Source: an uncultured Collinsella sp. (GTDB lineage Bacteria > Actinomycetota > Coriobacteriia > Coriobacteriales > Coriobacteriaceae). From it: a stretch of DNA of 64,000 nt. Each line of letters opens with the position of its first letter. Positions within the stretch are counted from its first letter, which is position 1. The notes under the pieces were generated by a model. That model searched no databases and was not told where the DNA came from. It worked only from the letters and a program-made list of their open reading frames with translations. Where the stretch lies: assembly GCA_959026725.1 (NCBI GenBank), contig CAUFMG010000004.1:1-64000 (forward strand), read 5' to 3'. Positions 1-9,300 of the stretch are shown one piece after another. The position numbers and the translations under genes were made by a program.

Positions 1-55
1 CCGCAACCCCCTTGAACGCTCACTTGCATGTATGGTGCCCGAGGCGAGACTCGAA
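1..55 (-). repeat. Duplicated 3' end of tRNA-Leu plus its downstream flank (att-like direct repeat)
   Basis: Bases 1-55 are identical to bases 185-239 (offset 184). On the minus strand the copy runs from the T-loop of tRNA-Leu through the acceptor stem, the encoded CCA and the flank down to the GGGGG-TTGCGG arm of its terminator, where the window ends. A tRNA 3'-end repeat starting in the T-arm is the usual footprint of tyrosine-recombinase integration at a tRNA gene. Only about 129 bp separates the copies, so nothing sizeable lies between them here. It may be a deletion scar, the edge of tandem insertions lying to the left, or a simple local duplication. Confidence 0.75.
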
Positions 56-184
56 GGGCCTTCGCTTCGCGAAGCCCCGGGCTTCGGGCGCGCGGCGCCC
101 TCGCCACGCTCCGCTACAAACAGGCCACAGGCCTGTTTGCTTAACGCTTCGCGCGCTCACGCGAGTTCGGCACGAAAAAGGGGG
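56..184. repeat. Palindrome-rich spacer between the two tRNA-Leu repeats
   Basis: No gene is visible. The spacer holds a perfect 10-bp inverted repeat with a 3-base loop at 117-139 (CAAACAGGCC / GGCCTGTTTG) and a shorter dyad near 70-86 (CGAAGCCC / GGGCTTCG). On the minus strand it follows the tRNA terminator. It looks like a small REP-type or degenerate mobile sequence, but that is inference. Confidence 0.45.
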
Positions 185-195
185 CCGCAACCCCC
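175..195 (-). terminator. Intrinsic terminator of tRNA-Leu
   Basis: On the minus strand a GGGGG / CCCCC stem (loop TTGCGG) is followed immediately by TTTTT (175-179), 22 bases beyond the encoded CCA of tRNA-Leu. This is a standard short intrinsic terminator. Confidence 0.7.
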
Positions 196-216
196 TTGAA
201 CGCTCACTTGCATGTA

Positions 217-303
217 TGGTGCCCGAGGCGAGACTCGAACTCGCACGTTGTTGCCAACGGTGGATTTTGAGTCCACTGCGTCTGCCAATTCCGCCACTCG
301 GGC
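217..303 (-). tRNA. tRNA-Leu (anticodon CAA)
   Basis: The minus strand folds as a class II tRNA. The acceptor stem is GCCCGAG / CTCGGGC with discriminator A and an encoded CCA. The D-arm contains GGCGGAATTGGCAGAC, the anticodon stem is GTGGA / TCCAC with loop CTCAAAA (anticodon CAA, reading UUG), a long variable arm follows, and the T-arm is GCGAG-TTCGAGT-CTCGC. Its 3' part is duplicated at 1-55. Confidence 0.95.
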
Positions 304-342
304 ACGTAATGCGTGAGTTAGTTTATCACAGCTTTCTACCGA

Positions 343-1812
343 TTAGTCCGAAAATGGAACTTCGAGCATTTCGATGAGTTCGACCGTGCGTAGCATCTCG
401 CGCTGACGGCATCCGCGACCGTCGACCGAAGCCTCACCCATCTGGTTATCGTAAGGGTCCTCGCGCATGCCGTCGAAAGAGGGCTCAAACTCTGCCTGGA
501 ATCGATTGTTGGCCACCATACGCCATGGGTCGAGATTGCCAAAGTAGTGACGGCGGCGCCACTCCTCCCCCATCCTGCGAGCAGAAGATCCAAATGACAC
601 GTCGGCGTTGAGCCAACCGGTCTGCGGCGTATAGAACTCTGCCCAGTCGTGCGACCCCACCGAATCGGGCGCAACGTAGAGGCCGCTCTGCCAACGGGCA
701 GGCACGCCCGCGATACGGCACATGGTGATAAACGTGAGCGCCATAACGCCGCAATCGCCGCGGAGCGAATGCGCGCAGTCATCGGCAATAGATCCCAAAA
801 GCAAGTACGGCGGCTGATAGCGATAGTCGATATACTGCGTCAGGTAATCATAGATAGCACGGGCGCGATCGAGCGGATCCTCGAGTCCGCCAACAACGCT
901 GGCCGTCAGCTGCTGCAGATACGGCGTAAATGCAATGTGCGGACGGTCCTCGGAAATATCCTCGGGCAGAGGCGCGTCCATACGCGGATGAACCGGAAGT
1001 GTGCCACCGTAGACATCACAATAAGCAGCATCGATGTGATAACGATAAGTCACCGAGAATGAGCGCTCACTCGAAGAAGACCACGAGGCGGTACGCGCCG
1101 AAGCGTTCGCGGGAGCAACAGCACCCTCCGGCGTCATGTCGAGAATCTCGACCTGAGACTGTTGGCGGCAGGTGGCGGCTACGGGAAGCCAAGCGCGAAC
1201 GGTCTCCCCCTCTAGAGCGCCGGGGACAGACAAGGACGCCTTAAGCGTAATAACGCGAGTCAATCCGTTTTGTGACTCCATCTCCTTGAGCATCTCGTTG
1301 CGCAGTGCAATTCCGTCCGTAGGATCGGGACGCATGCCGGGGACCTCTTTGGGATATACGCGAAGCGAATCGAGGAAGTTGTCGAGAACGAACAGCTCGC
1401 CATCGATAAAGCGCCAGTCAATACGCTTACGGTCAATCAGATCGTCAAACTGCTCCTCGGTAAACTCAGGCCACTCCTCGCGAATCATCGCAATAGCCCG
1501 ATCGCGCAACACCGAAAAATGAAGCGGCGTCTCAAGCATGCGATACCGCTCGGCACGAACGCAGGCAGCAAGCGAGGGATCGGGATTCTGCCCCAAAAGA
1601 CGATCACAAGCCGCAACAGCCTGCGTCAAATATCCGGCATCCTTGAGACGAAGAATCTCGGGCGGCAGTCCAATATCGAGATGACGGAAATCATCACAGC
1701 AAACATCAACAGAGCAACCAACAGGACCCTCGTCAATGACCTTCCCATCCGAAGGCAGCACATTAATAACAGCCATACCAAACTCCAAGTCATTAGAACT
1801 CTTGAAGCCCAT
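343..1812 (-). CDS. Transglutaminase-like domain protein
   Basis: A 489-residue protein with a transglutaminase-like core in its C-terminal half. It shows the nucleophile region RGDCGVMALTFITMCRIAGVPAR, a VGSHDWAEFY segment carrying the catalytic His, and a downstream Asp (LNADVSFGS), so the Cys-His-Asp triad looks intact. Bacterial members act as peptidases or amidases rather than cross-linkers; the substrate cannot be told. No signal peptide or membrane segment is evident, so it is probably cytosolic. The N-terminal half is family-specific. The start at 1812 has no clear ribosome binding site; an in-frame ATG at 1776 (residue 13), preceded by GGAG, is a good alternative. It is a lone gene between the tRNA and the repeats upstream. 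Confidence 0.8.
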   Translation of the reverse strand: MGFKSSNDLEFGMAVINVLPSDGKVIDEGPVGCSVDVCCDDFRHLDIGLPPEILRLKDAGYLTQAVAACDRLLGQNPDPSLAACVRAERYRMLETPLHFSVLRDRAIAMIREEWPEFTEEQFDDLIDRKRIDWRFIDGELFVLDNFLDSLRVYPKEVPGMRPDPTDGIALRNEMLKEMESQNGLTRVITLKASLSVPGALEGETVRAWLPVAATCRQQSQVEILDMTPEGAVAPANASARTASWSSSSERSFSVTYRYHIDAAYCDVYGGTLPVHPRMDAPLPEDISEDRPHIAFTPYLQQLTASVVGGLEDPLDRARAIYDYLTQYIDYRYQPPYLLLGSIADDCAHSLRGDCGVMALTFITMCRIAGVPARWQSGLYVAPDSVGSHDWAEFYTPQTGWLNADVSFGSSARRMGEEWRRRHYFGNLDPWRMVANNRFQAEFEPSFDGMREDPYDNQMGEASVDGRGCRQREMLRTVELIEMLEVPFSD

Positions 1813-1889
1813 TGTAGCGAGATAAAAAAGAAAGCCCCAATAAAGGAACCCTCAACACCGATAAACGGTACCTCTAAAAATGAATTCAG

Positions 1890-1972
1890 CCCAGTAACCC
1901 TGTAGCGAGTTAACAAAGGAGGCCCCGTTTCCCCGGAGCTGATTCCGTCGCGCGACTTCTGGCGAAGCCAGT
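1890..1972. repeat. Imperfect half-copy of the large hairpin at 2017-2108
   Basis: This stretch (…AACCCTGTAGCG… GGCCCCGTTTCCCCGGA… CGCGACTTCTGGCGAAGCCAG) is a diverged direct repeat of about 1991-2070, that is, of the left half of the neighbouring palindrome. The right arm is absent. It suggests that a repeat element was duplicated and truncated. The rest of the 1813-2127 gap holds no gene. Confidence 0.6.
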
Positions 1973-2016
1973 AGCCACCTTAATTCAGACTCGTAACCCT
2001 GCGGCGTTAAACGAAG

Positions 2017-2108
2017 GAAGCCCCGTCTCCCGGAACTGTTTCCTTGGCGCGACTTCTGGCGAAGCCAGGTGAGCGCAAAGGAAACAGTGTAGGGAGACGG
2101 GGCTTCCG
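2017..2108 (-). terminator. Long nested hairpin downstream of fba
   Basis: A 16-bp perfect stem (2017-2032 with 2093-2108) encloses a 10-bp stem (2037-2046 with 2079-2088, CTGTTTCCTT / AAGGAAACAG) and an apical stem CTGGC-GAA-GCCAG (2057-2069). It starts 20 bases after the fba stop and probably acts as a terminator or mRNA 3' stabiliser. It is much larger than an ordinary terminator and lacks a convincing T-tract, so a repeat element is equally plausible. Confidence 0.6.
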
Positions 2109-2127
2109 GTGGGAAGTTTAGCGACGC

Positions 2128-2994
2128 TTACGCCTTGTTGACGGAGCCAAACTCCTCCATGAGCTCCTTGGTGCGGGCAACGATGTTCTCGCGACCAGGC
2201 TTGAGGAGCTTGCGGGGGTCAAAGCCCTTGCCCTGCTGATCCTTGCCAGCCTCGATATACTCGCGAACGCCCTTGGCGAAGACGAGCTGCAGATCGGTGT
2301 TGACGTTGATCTTGGAGATACCCAGGGAGATGGCCTTCTTGATCTGATCCTCGGGGATGCCGGTGCCACCGTGCAGGACGAGGGGCAGGTCGCCGGTCTG
2401 AGCCTTAATCTCGCCCAGGCGCTCGAAGGAAAGGCCAGCCCAGTCGGCAGGGTACACGCCGTGGATGTTGCCGATACCGCAGGCGAGGAAGTCGACGCCC
2501 AGGTCAGCAATCTGCTTGCACTCAGCAGGATCAGCGAGCTCGCCGCTGGAGGTCACGCCGTCCTCGGTGCCGCCGATGCCGCCGACCTCGGCCTCGATGG
2601 ACATGCCCTTGGAGTGGGCAAGCTCAACGAGCTCCTTGGTGCGGTCGAGGTTAAGCTGGAAGGTCTCCTCGTGAGAGCCGTCATACATGATGGACGTGAA
2701 GCCGGCCTCGATGCACTTGAAGCAGTCCTCGTAAGAACCGTGATCGAGGTGAAGGGCGACGGGAACGGTAACGCCCGTGGCCTCGACGGCAGCCTTGACC
2801 ATGTCGGCGCAGACCTTGAAACCGCCCATCCACTTAGCGGCACCAGCGGTGCACTGAAGGATCAGCGGAGACTTGGCCTCCTCGGCGGCCTGGAGAATAG
2901 CCAGGGTCCACTCGAGGTTGTTGGTGTTGAAGGCACCGAGACCGTACTTGCCGGCCTCGGCCTTCTTGAGCATGTCTGCTGCGTTGACGAGCAT
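2128..2994 (-). CDS. fba: Fructose-bisphosphate aldolase, class II
   Basis: A 288-residue zinc-dependent aldolase that cleaves fructose 1,6-bisphosphate to glyceraldehyde 3-phosphate and dihydroxyacetone phosphate in the cytosol. Hallmarks are the metal-binding HLDHG motif, the following YDGSHE, EAEVGGIGGTEDG, the zinc-ligand/phosphate region LVLHGGTGIP and INVNTD. Length and motif order match the FbaA/GatY family; tagatose-bisphosphate activity cannot be excluded from sequence. The ATG at 2994 is chosen because AGGAGG lies 8 bases upstream and the family starts at MLVNAADMLKKA; the open frame extends further upstream without meaning. It is monocistronic, with a large hairpin behind the stop. 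Confidence 0.95.
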   Translation of the reverse strand: MLVNAADMLKKAEAGKYGLGAFNTNNLEWTLAILQAAEEAKSPLILQCTAGAAKWMGGFKVCADMVKAAVEATGVTVPVALHLDHGSYEDCFKCIEAGFTSIMYDGSHEETFQLNLDRTKELVELAHSKGMSIEAEVGGIGGTEDGVTSSGELADPAECKQIADLGVDFLACGIGNIHGVYPADWAGLSFERLGEIKAQTGDLPLVLHGGTGIPEDQIKKAISLGISKINVNTDLQLVFAKGVREYIEAGKDQQGKGFDPRKLLKPGRENIVARTKELMEEFGSVNKA

Positions 2995-3034
2995 AAAAGA
3001 AACCTCCTGTAAGGTTGCTCCGATAACGCCTGAG

Positions 3035-3043
3035 ATTTTACCA
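3035..3043 (-). promoter_or_regulatory. Putative extended -10 promoter of fba
   Basis: On the minus strand TGGTAAAAT (an extended -10 box) lies about 40 bases upstream of the fba start, giving a leader of roughly 30 bases with AGGAGG near its 3' end. No strong -35 is seen at the expected distance, as is common for extended -10 promoters. Confidence 0.35.
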
Positions 3044-3188
3044 CGACATACCCGAGCATAAACGTTCGTTTGTTCACGAATACCATCCGATTGGACAAAT
3101 TTTGACCGTTTGCCCCACAGAATCGACCCACTGGGGAAAATAGCTTGACGATTGAGCGGTCTTCGTGGTTCGGACGACGGCTTCGAGC

Positions 3189-3872
3189 CTACATCTGCAT
3201 AAACGGGTTCTGCATAAGTTCGCGCGCCATCGTGGTCGAATCGCCATGGCCCGTCAAGCAAACGGTATCGGGCGGAAGCATCTTGGCAAGTTTGGAGAGC
3301 GAGCGCATAATCGCCGCCTCGTCACCGCCGGAAAGATCGGTACGACCGTGGCTGCCCGGGAAAAGCGTGTCGCCCACAAAGGCGATGTTCCCCCGCTCGG
3401 TCGCGGCGAACAGGACGATGCCGCCCGGCGTATGCCCCGGCGTCTCGATCACCTGCAGGCAGACGTCGCCCACCTCGATTGTATCGCCCTCGGCAAGCAA
3501 ACGCGTCGGCTCACCCGGATCGGGTGTCTCGATACCCCACATGGCGCGCTGCTCCTCGATATTTGCGCGAGGTACCGTCACGTCCTTAGCGCACAACTCA
3601 TATAGCGCGCTGTCGCCAACGACAGCTCGAACCCCGGCAACCCCGCCAACATGGTCGGCATGACCGTGCGTGCAGACAGAGCCGAGTACGCGCACCTCAG
3701 GATGCGCGGTGCGGATATGCTCCACAAGACACTCGCCCTCCCACGCCGGATCGACGATTAAGCACTCGTCATTCGAAATCACGGCGTAACTGTTGGTCTG
3801 AATGGGGCCGTTGACGAGCGCCTCAATCGAAGCCGCACCTCGGGGTGTCAGGTCCAAAGTCATATCGCCCAT
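3189..3872 (-). CDS. MBL-fold metallohydrolase (glyoxalase II-like)
   Basis: A 227-residue metallo-beta-lactamase-fold hydrolase. The THGHADH metal motif, the distal His in ETPGHTPGG, Asp in FVGDTLFPGSHGRTD and the terminal His in LTGHGDST form the usual binuclear centre. It resembles small bacterial hydroxyacylglutathione-hydrolase-like proteins (YcbL type), which hydrolyse thioesters or related substrates; the natural substrate is unknown. The start is placed at 3872 because AGGAGG is 8 bases upstream; an upstream ATG at 3878 is too close to that site. It lies downstream of the rel gene in the same direction with an 88-base gap and may be co-transcribed with it. Confidence 0.85.
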   Translation of the reverse strand: MGDMTLDLTPRGAASIEALVNGPIQTNSYAVISNDECLIVDPAWEGECLVEHIRTAHPEVRVLGSVCTHGHADHVGGVAGVRAVVGDSALYELCAKDVTVPRANIEEQRAMWGIETPDPGEPTRLLAEGDTIEVGDVCLQVIETPGHTPGGIVLFAATERGNIAFVGDTLFPGSHGRTDLSGGDEAAIMRSLSKLAKMLPPDTVCLTGHGDSTTMARELMQNPFMQM

Positions 3873-3960
3873 GCGCATACCCTCCTTCTAAAATACGTTC
3901 GAGGCACCAAACGATGCCTCGAACGTAACCAATATCTATGATGCTGAGAGGCTCTCGCAC

Positions 3961-6321
3961 CTACACACGGCGCTTGAGCTGAGCTCCGCCTTCGCCGGGC
4001 ATAAGACGGCGAGCGTCGTAGACCGAATCGACACTGCTGATGGAAGCCAGCAGCGGATCCAGACCACTCGCGTCCGAGATCTCGACCATAAAGCGCAGGG
4101 TTGCAATACCCTCGCGGTTGGTCGACGTGGCGGCAGAAAGGATATTGCCGCCCGCATCGCCAATGGCAATGGTGACATCCTTGAGCAGGCCCATACGGTC
4201 CAAGCACTCGACCACGATCTCGACCTGGAAGAGGGTGTCGGCAGCGCCGTCCCACTCCACATCGATCATGCGCTCGGGATGTTCCATAAGACCCTTGACG
4301 TTGGGGCAGTTGGCGCGATGTACCGAAACGCCACGACCGCGCGTGATGAAGCCGACGATGTCGTCGCCCGTCACGGGGTTGCAGCAATGAGCCAGACGGA
4401 CCAGCAGGCCGCTGTTGCTCTCGCCCTTGACGATAATGCCGTTACTTGCGCTCTTGCCGCGCTTTTGCGGCTTGCGGTTGGAGCCGCGAGCAGGCTGTTT
4501 CACGACCTCGGCGATAGCCTCGGCCTTGGTGAGCTGTTCCTCGGGCTTGGGGTCCAAGATTTGCTCGACCTTATTGCCCACAGCGCGCGGGGCAACCTTG
4601 CCGGCGCCGACGGCGGCAAACAGGTCCTCGAGCTGCTTGAAGTTAAACTGCTCCGCTACGGCGTTGAGCGCACGCGTCGAACGCGGCGTAGAAATGCCAT
4701 AGCCACGCTTCCGCAGGTCCTTGGCCAGCATATCGCGGCCGGCAGCAGCGTCGTCATCCTTGGTCGCAGCGGCAAAATAGCGGCGGATCTTTGACTTGGC
4801 GGAAGGCGTCTTAACGATCTTGAGCCAATCACGCGACGGCTTGGAACTCTTGTTAGTCAGGATCTCGACACGGTCACCCGTCTTAATCTCGTGCGTGAGC
4901 GGAGCCACCGCACCGTTGATTTTGGCGCCGACGCAATGGTTTCCCACCTCGGTGTGAACGGCGTAGGCAAAGTCGAGCGGCGTGGAGCCGGCACGAAGCG
5001 CCATGACCTCGCCCTTGGGCGTAAAGACAAAGATCTCCTGATCGAAGAGGTCGACCTTCAGCGAATGCAGGTATTCCTTGGCATCGGTGATCTCGTCGGA
5101 AGCCGCCCAATCGAGCGAATGCTTGAGCCAGTTGATCTGGTCGTCCAAACGTTGAGCGTCATTGGTCTTGGAAGCAGACGATCCGCCCGACTTCTTATAT
5201 AGCCAGTGGGCGGCAATGCCGTACTCGGCCTGCTCATGCATCTCATAGGTTCGAATCTGAATCTCGAGCGGGCGGGCCGTGGGGCCGATAACCGTCGTAT
5301 GGAGCGACTGGTAGTTATTGACCTTGGGCATGGCGATATAATCTTTAAAGCGACCGGGCATGGGGTGCCACAGCGTATGCACCGCGCCGAGCGTGGAGTA
5401 GCAATCGCGCACCGAATGCGTGATGACGCGCAGTGCCACCAGGTCGTAGATCTCGGAGAATTCCTTGCCCTTGCGCTTCATCTTTTGGTAGATGGACCAA
5501 TAGTGCTTGGAACGGCCGTTGATCTGGAAGTCCTCTAGACCAATGCGGTTGAGCTCATCGGTAAGCGTCTTGATGGTCTCGGCAAGGTAGCGCTCGCGGA
5601 CCTCGCGCGACTCAGCCACCATGCGCGCGATGCGCTGGTAGGCATCGGGCTCCAGGTAGAAGAAGGACAGGTCCTCGAGTTCCCACTTAATAGAGCTCAT
5701 GCCCAGGCGGTCGGCCAAGGGCGCGTACACGTCCATGGTCTCGCGCGCCTTAAACAGGCGACGATCCTCGCGCAGGGCTGCCAGCGTTCGCATGTTGTGC
5801 AGACGGTCGGCAAGCTTAACGATGATGACGCGGATGTCCTTGGACATGGCGAGGAACATCTTGCGCAGCGTGAGGGCCTGTTTCTCGTCCATGCTGTCGA
5901 CTTCGATGTTGGTGAGCTTGGTCACGCCATCGACGAGCTCGGCCACCGTATCGCCAAACAGGTCGGAAACATCGGCAAGCGAGGTCTCGGTATCCTCGAC
6001 GGTATCGTGCAGCAGCGCGGCGCACACCACGTCACAGTCCATCTTGAGATCGGCCAAAATGATGGCCACCTCGACGGGATGGTTGATGTACATCTCACCC
6101 GAGCGGCGCTTTTGGTTGCAGTGCTTCTCGGCGGCAAAGCAGTAGGCTTGCTCCACCTTGGAGAAGTCGTCCTCATTCATATATTTGAGGCACAGGCGCT
6201 CCAACTTGTCGTAGCTGTCCGCCATAATCTCGGGCGGCAGCTCATCGGCATGCTTATAGTGCTCCATCTCCGAGAACGGTTGGAGGGTGGAATCATGGGC
6301 GGTACGGGCTGCGGCATCCAT
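3961..6321 (-). CDS. rel: Bifunctional (p)ppGpp synthetase/hydrolase (RelA/SpoT family)
   Basis: A 786-residue stringent-response enzyme that makes and degrades (p)ppGpp. Domain order is canonical: an HD hydrolase domain (intact ALLHDTVEDT and KLADRLHNMRTL, about residues 80-190), the synthetase domain with FSEIYDLVALRVIT (about 290-400), TGS (starting IFVFTPKGEVMALRAGSTPLDFAYAVHTE), a helical/zinc-finger region with HCCNPVTGDDI, and a C-terminal ACT domain (FQVEIVVECLDRMGLLKDV). Because the HD motif is preserved and no second long RSH is in the window, a bifunctional Rel is likely. It follows the RecJ-helicase fusion by only 15 bases, so the two are probably co-transcribed. Confidence 0.95.
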   Translation of the reverse strand: MDAAARTAHDSTLQPFSEMEHYKHADELPPEIMADSYDKLERLCLKYMNEDDFSKVEQAYCFAAEKHCNQKRRSGEMYINHPVEVAIILADLKMDCDVVCAALLHDTVEDTETSLADVSDLFGDTVAELVDGVTKLTNIEVDSMDEKQALTLRKMFLAMSKDIRVIIVKLADRLHNMRTLAALREDRRLFKARETMDVYAPLADRLGMSSIKWELEDLSFFYLEPDAYQRIARMVAESREVRERYLAETIKTLTDELNRIGLEDFQINGRSKHYWSIYQKMKRKGKEFSEIYDLVALRVITHSVRDCYSTLGAVHTLWHPMPGRFKDYIAMPKVNNYQSLHTTVIGPTARPLEIQIRTYEMHEQAEYGIAAHWLYKKSGGSSASKTNDAQRLDDQINWLKHSLDWAASDEITDAKEYLHSLKVDLFDQEIFVFTPKGEVMALRAGSTPLDFAYAVHTEVGNHCVGAKINGAVAPLTHEIKTGDRVEILTNKSSKPSRDWLKIVKTPSAKSKIRRYFAAATKDDDAAAGRDMLAKDLRKRGYGISTPRSTRALNAVAEQFNFKQLEDLFAAVGAGKVAPRAVGNKVEQILDPKPEEQLTKAEAIAEVVKQPARGSNRKPQKRGKSASNGIIVKGESNSGLLVRLAHCCNPVTGDDIVGFITRGRGVSVHRANCPNVKGLMEHPERMIDVEWDGAADTLFQVEIVVECLDRMGLLKDVTIAIGDAGGNILSAATSTNREGIATLRFMVEISDASGLDPLLASISSVDSVYDARRLMPGEGGAQLKRRV

Positions 6322-6336
6322 CGAGGTCCCCTTCCC

Positions 6337-9300
6337 CTAGGCCCGCGGTACGATCGGGCGGTTAACTTTGGCTAGCATATCAGAAGCGCACGAGTCGAGC
6401 GCCCAGCTCCGGAAAGCCGAAAACTCCATGCGCGAGCGCAAGCCCTCCAAATAGCGAATTGACCTGCTCAATTGCACGCGGCCGGGGTTTTCGGCCATCG
6501 CGATGCGACGGGTGTCTTCAAACCCCGAAACGCGACAGAAACCAAGCTCTTCGAAGATTCCCAGGCCACTTTCCACCGAGCGCTCGTCGACCGGCGTGCG
6601 AGCATCGATGGCAAGGCACATCTGCGCGATGTCGATATCGCTTGCGCAGAATGAATCATCCCCGGTCTTACCGCGGTTGGAGCGCCACATGGTCTGCAGC
6701 GCACGATAGAGTGTGACGAGTTCGTCGCGCTCGGGTGCGTAGCAGTCGAGCAGGCGCTCGTTGATGCGGGCGTCGCGCGACGAATAGAGCAGGTGGATCA
6801 CGGCGGGCTGTCCGTCACGACCGGCACGCCCGCTCATCTGGTTGAACTCAATGGCGCCAAACGGCATGTGGTACAGCACGACATGGCGGATATCGGGCAG
6901 ATTGACACCCTCGCCAAAGGCGGAGGTCGAAACGATGCAGCTGAGGCTTCCGTCTCGGAATGCTTCCTCCACGCGGCGGCGATCGGAGCGCGCAAGCCCC
7001 GCGTTATAGAACGCGATATGGGTTGCGCAATCGGGCACACGCTTGCGCAACGTCTTGGCGAGCGCCACGGACTGGTCGCGCGAATTGACGTAAATGACGG
7101 TCTTCTCCCCCGTCGCCACGATCGACACCAAACGGTTCTCGCGGCTCGCAAGGTCGCGGTCGTCCTCGAGCTGCAGGTTCTCGCGCACCGTCTCGTCGAC
7201 CACCGTGCGAGTAATCGGCAGCATGCGGGCAAGCTCGGCCACGACCGGAGCCGTCGCGGTGGCCGTCGCAGCCATAACAACCGGGTCGCCCAGGGCTTTG
7301 AGGATATCGGGCATGTCGAGATAGGCGCTGCGGTCGCCGCCCTTGGCAAGGCCGGCGTGGTGCGCCTCATCGATAACGACAAAGCCGATGCGGCCCGAAC
7401 GCGCGAAGCGGTCACGGTGGATAGATAGGAACTCGGGCGTCGTGAGCACGATACCGGTGCGGCCCGAAGCTAGGCCGGCGAACACATCATCGCGTGCGGC
7501 CTCCACGGTCTCGCCGGTCAGCACGCCAACGCCAATGCCAAGCGCTGCCATCGTCGACGAGAGGTGATAGGCCTGGTCGGCAACAAGCGCACGCAGCGGA
7601 TAGACAAAGATGCTCGCACGTCCGCGAAGGACAGCCTCGCGCGCAGCATGTACATGGAAGATGAGAGACTTGCCGCGGCCCGTTCCCATAACGGCCAGAA
7701 CACTTTGGTGATCGGCCAGGGCATCGAGCGCCTCGACCTGCGCGCGGTGCGGCTGGTTCGATCCGATAAAGCTGTGAATGAGCGAGCGCGTGAGCTCGGT
7801 ATAGGAAAGTTGGGCAAGCGTTTGGCGTTTGCGGGACTCCAGGCGCAGGCCAGAATCCGCCGGCTGCACGCCACGACGAAGCTCGCATGCCGGATCGTCG
7901 ACGCCGGGCAGCGTGGTATCGCGGACCAGAACATCCTTGATCATGAGCTTGGGCTTCACACGCCCCTGCCAATGCTCGGCAACGGCCTCGAACACCAAGT
8001 CGACGGCGCTGTCGCAATTGATAAGCCTGTCGATCTGCGGTACACGAAACATGATGGCCGGCACACTCGCGGCGCCATCCGTCGCCACGAAGCGCATATG
8101 CTCGCCGGTCTTACCCACCACGGCGCGATCACACATCGTCACGCCCTCGGCAGCAAGCAGCGGTACCTTATTACCTTGGCCAAACGGCTCAAGGCGAGAA
8201 ATCTGCTCGATGGTCTCGATATTCAATTCGGAAAGGTCGACCGTGGCGGCAACCTCGTCGGTGTCCTCAAAGTCCTCGGCGGGAAGCTCCGATAGCACGG
8301 CCGAAAGGCGACGGCGGAACTCATCGAGCTTGGATGCCTCGATGGTCACACCCACCGCACCGGCATGCCCGCCGCGACGAATCAGCAGGTCGGAGCAACG
8401 CTCAACGGCGTCGAACAGGTTGACCTTGCCCACCGAGCGACCCGAGCCACGTGCTATACCGTCCTCGATAGAGAAGAGCAACGCCGGCACGTGATAGCGA
8501 TTGGTCAGGCGGCTCGCCACGATGCCCTTGACGCCCTCGTGCCAGCCCTCACCGCCCACGACGATTGCGCGCCCGCCATCGTAGGTCTCCTCGACTTTTG
8601 CCATGGCATCGCGCGTGAGTTCCGCTTCGATCTCGCGGCGTTGGCGATTGATTTCCTCGAGCTCGGCTGCCAGTGCACTTGCTTCGATAGGATCACGGGC
8701 AAGCAGCAGGTCGAGCGCCAGCTTGGGATCAGCCATGCGGCCGGCAGCATTCAGACGGGGGATGAGCGAAAACGACAGGCCGTCCGCCGTAATGGTAGAA
8801 AGGTCGGCCTTGGCGAGCGCTGCAAGCGCAATGTAGCCGGGACGAGCCGTCACGCGCATCTGTTGGATGCCCTCGGCGACCAACGCGCGGTTCTCGGGCG
8901 TGAGCGGCATCATGTCGGACACGGTGCCCAGCGCCGCGACCTCAATCAGCGAACGCCAATACGACGGCTGGCCTAAGCGCTCACCCAAAACCTGCACCAG
9001 CTTGAGCGCCACGCCAGCACCGGCAAGCTCGCGCGAGGGACCCTTATCCTCGAGTTTAGGGTCGGTCAGGGGCACGCCCTGCGGCACCTGGTCGGAGGGC
9101 TCGTGATGGTCCGTGACCACCAAATCGATCCCCAGGCTCTCCAGATAGGAAACCTCTTCTTTGGCGGCAATGCCGTTATCGACGGTCACGATCAGCTGGG
9201 GACGAGCGAGCTCGTTAACGCGGTCGAGCGCCGCGCGCGAAAGACCGTAGCCCTCGTCAAAGCGATGCGGAATAAACGGCGTGACATCGGCGCCAAGCGT

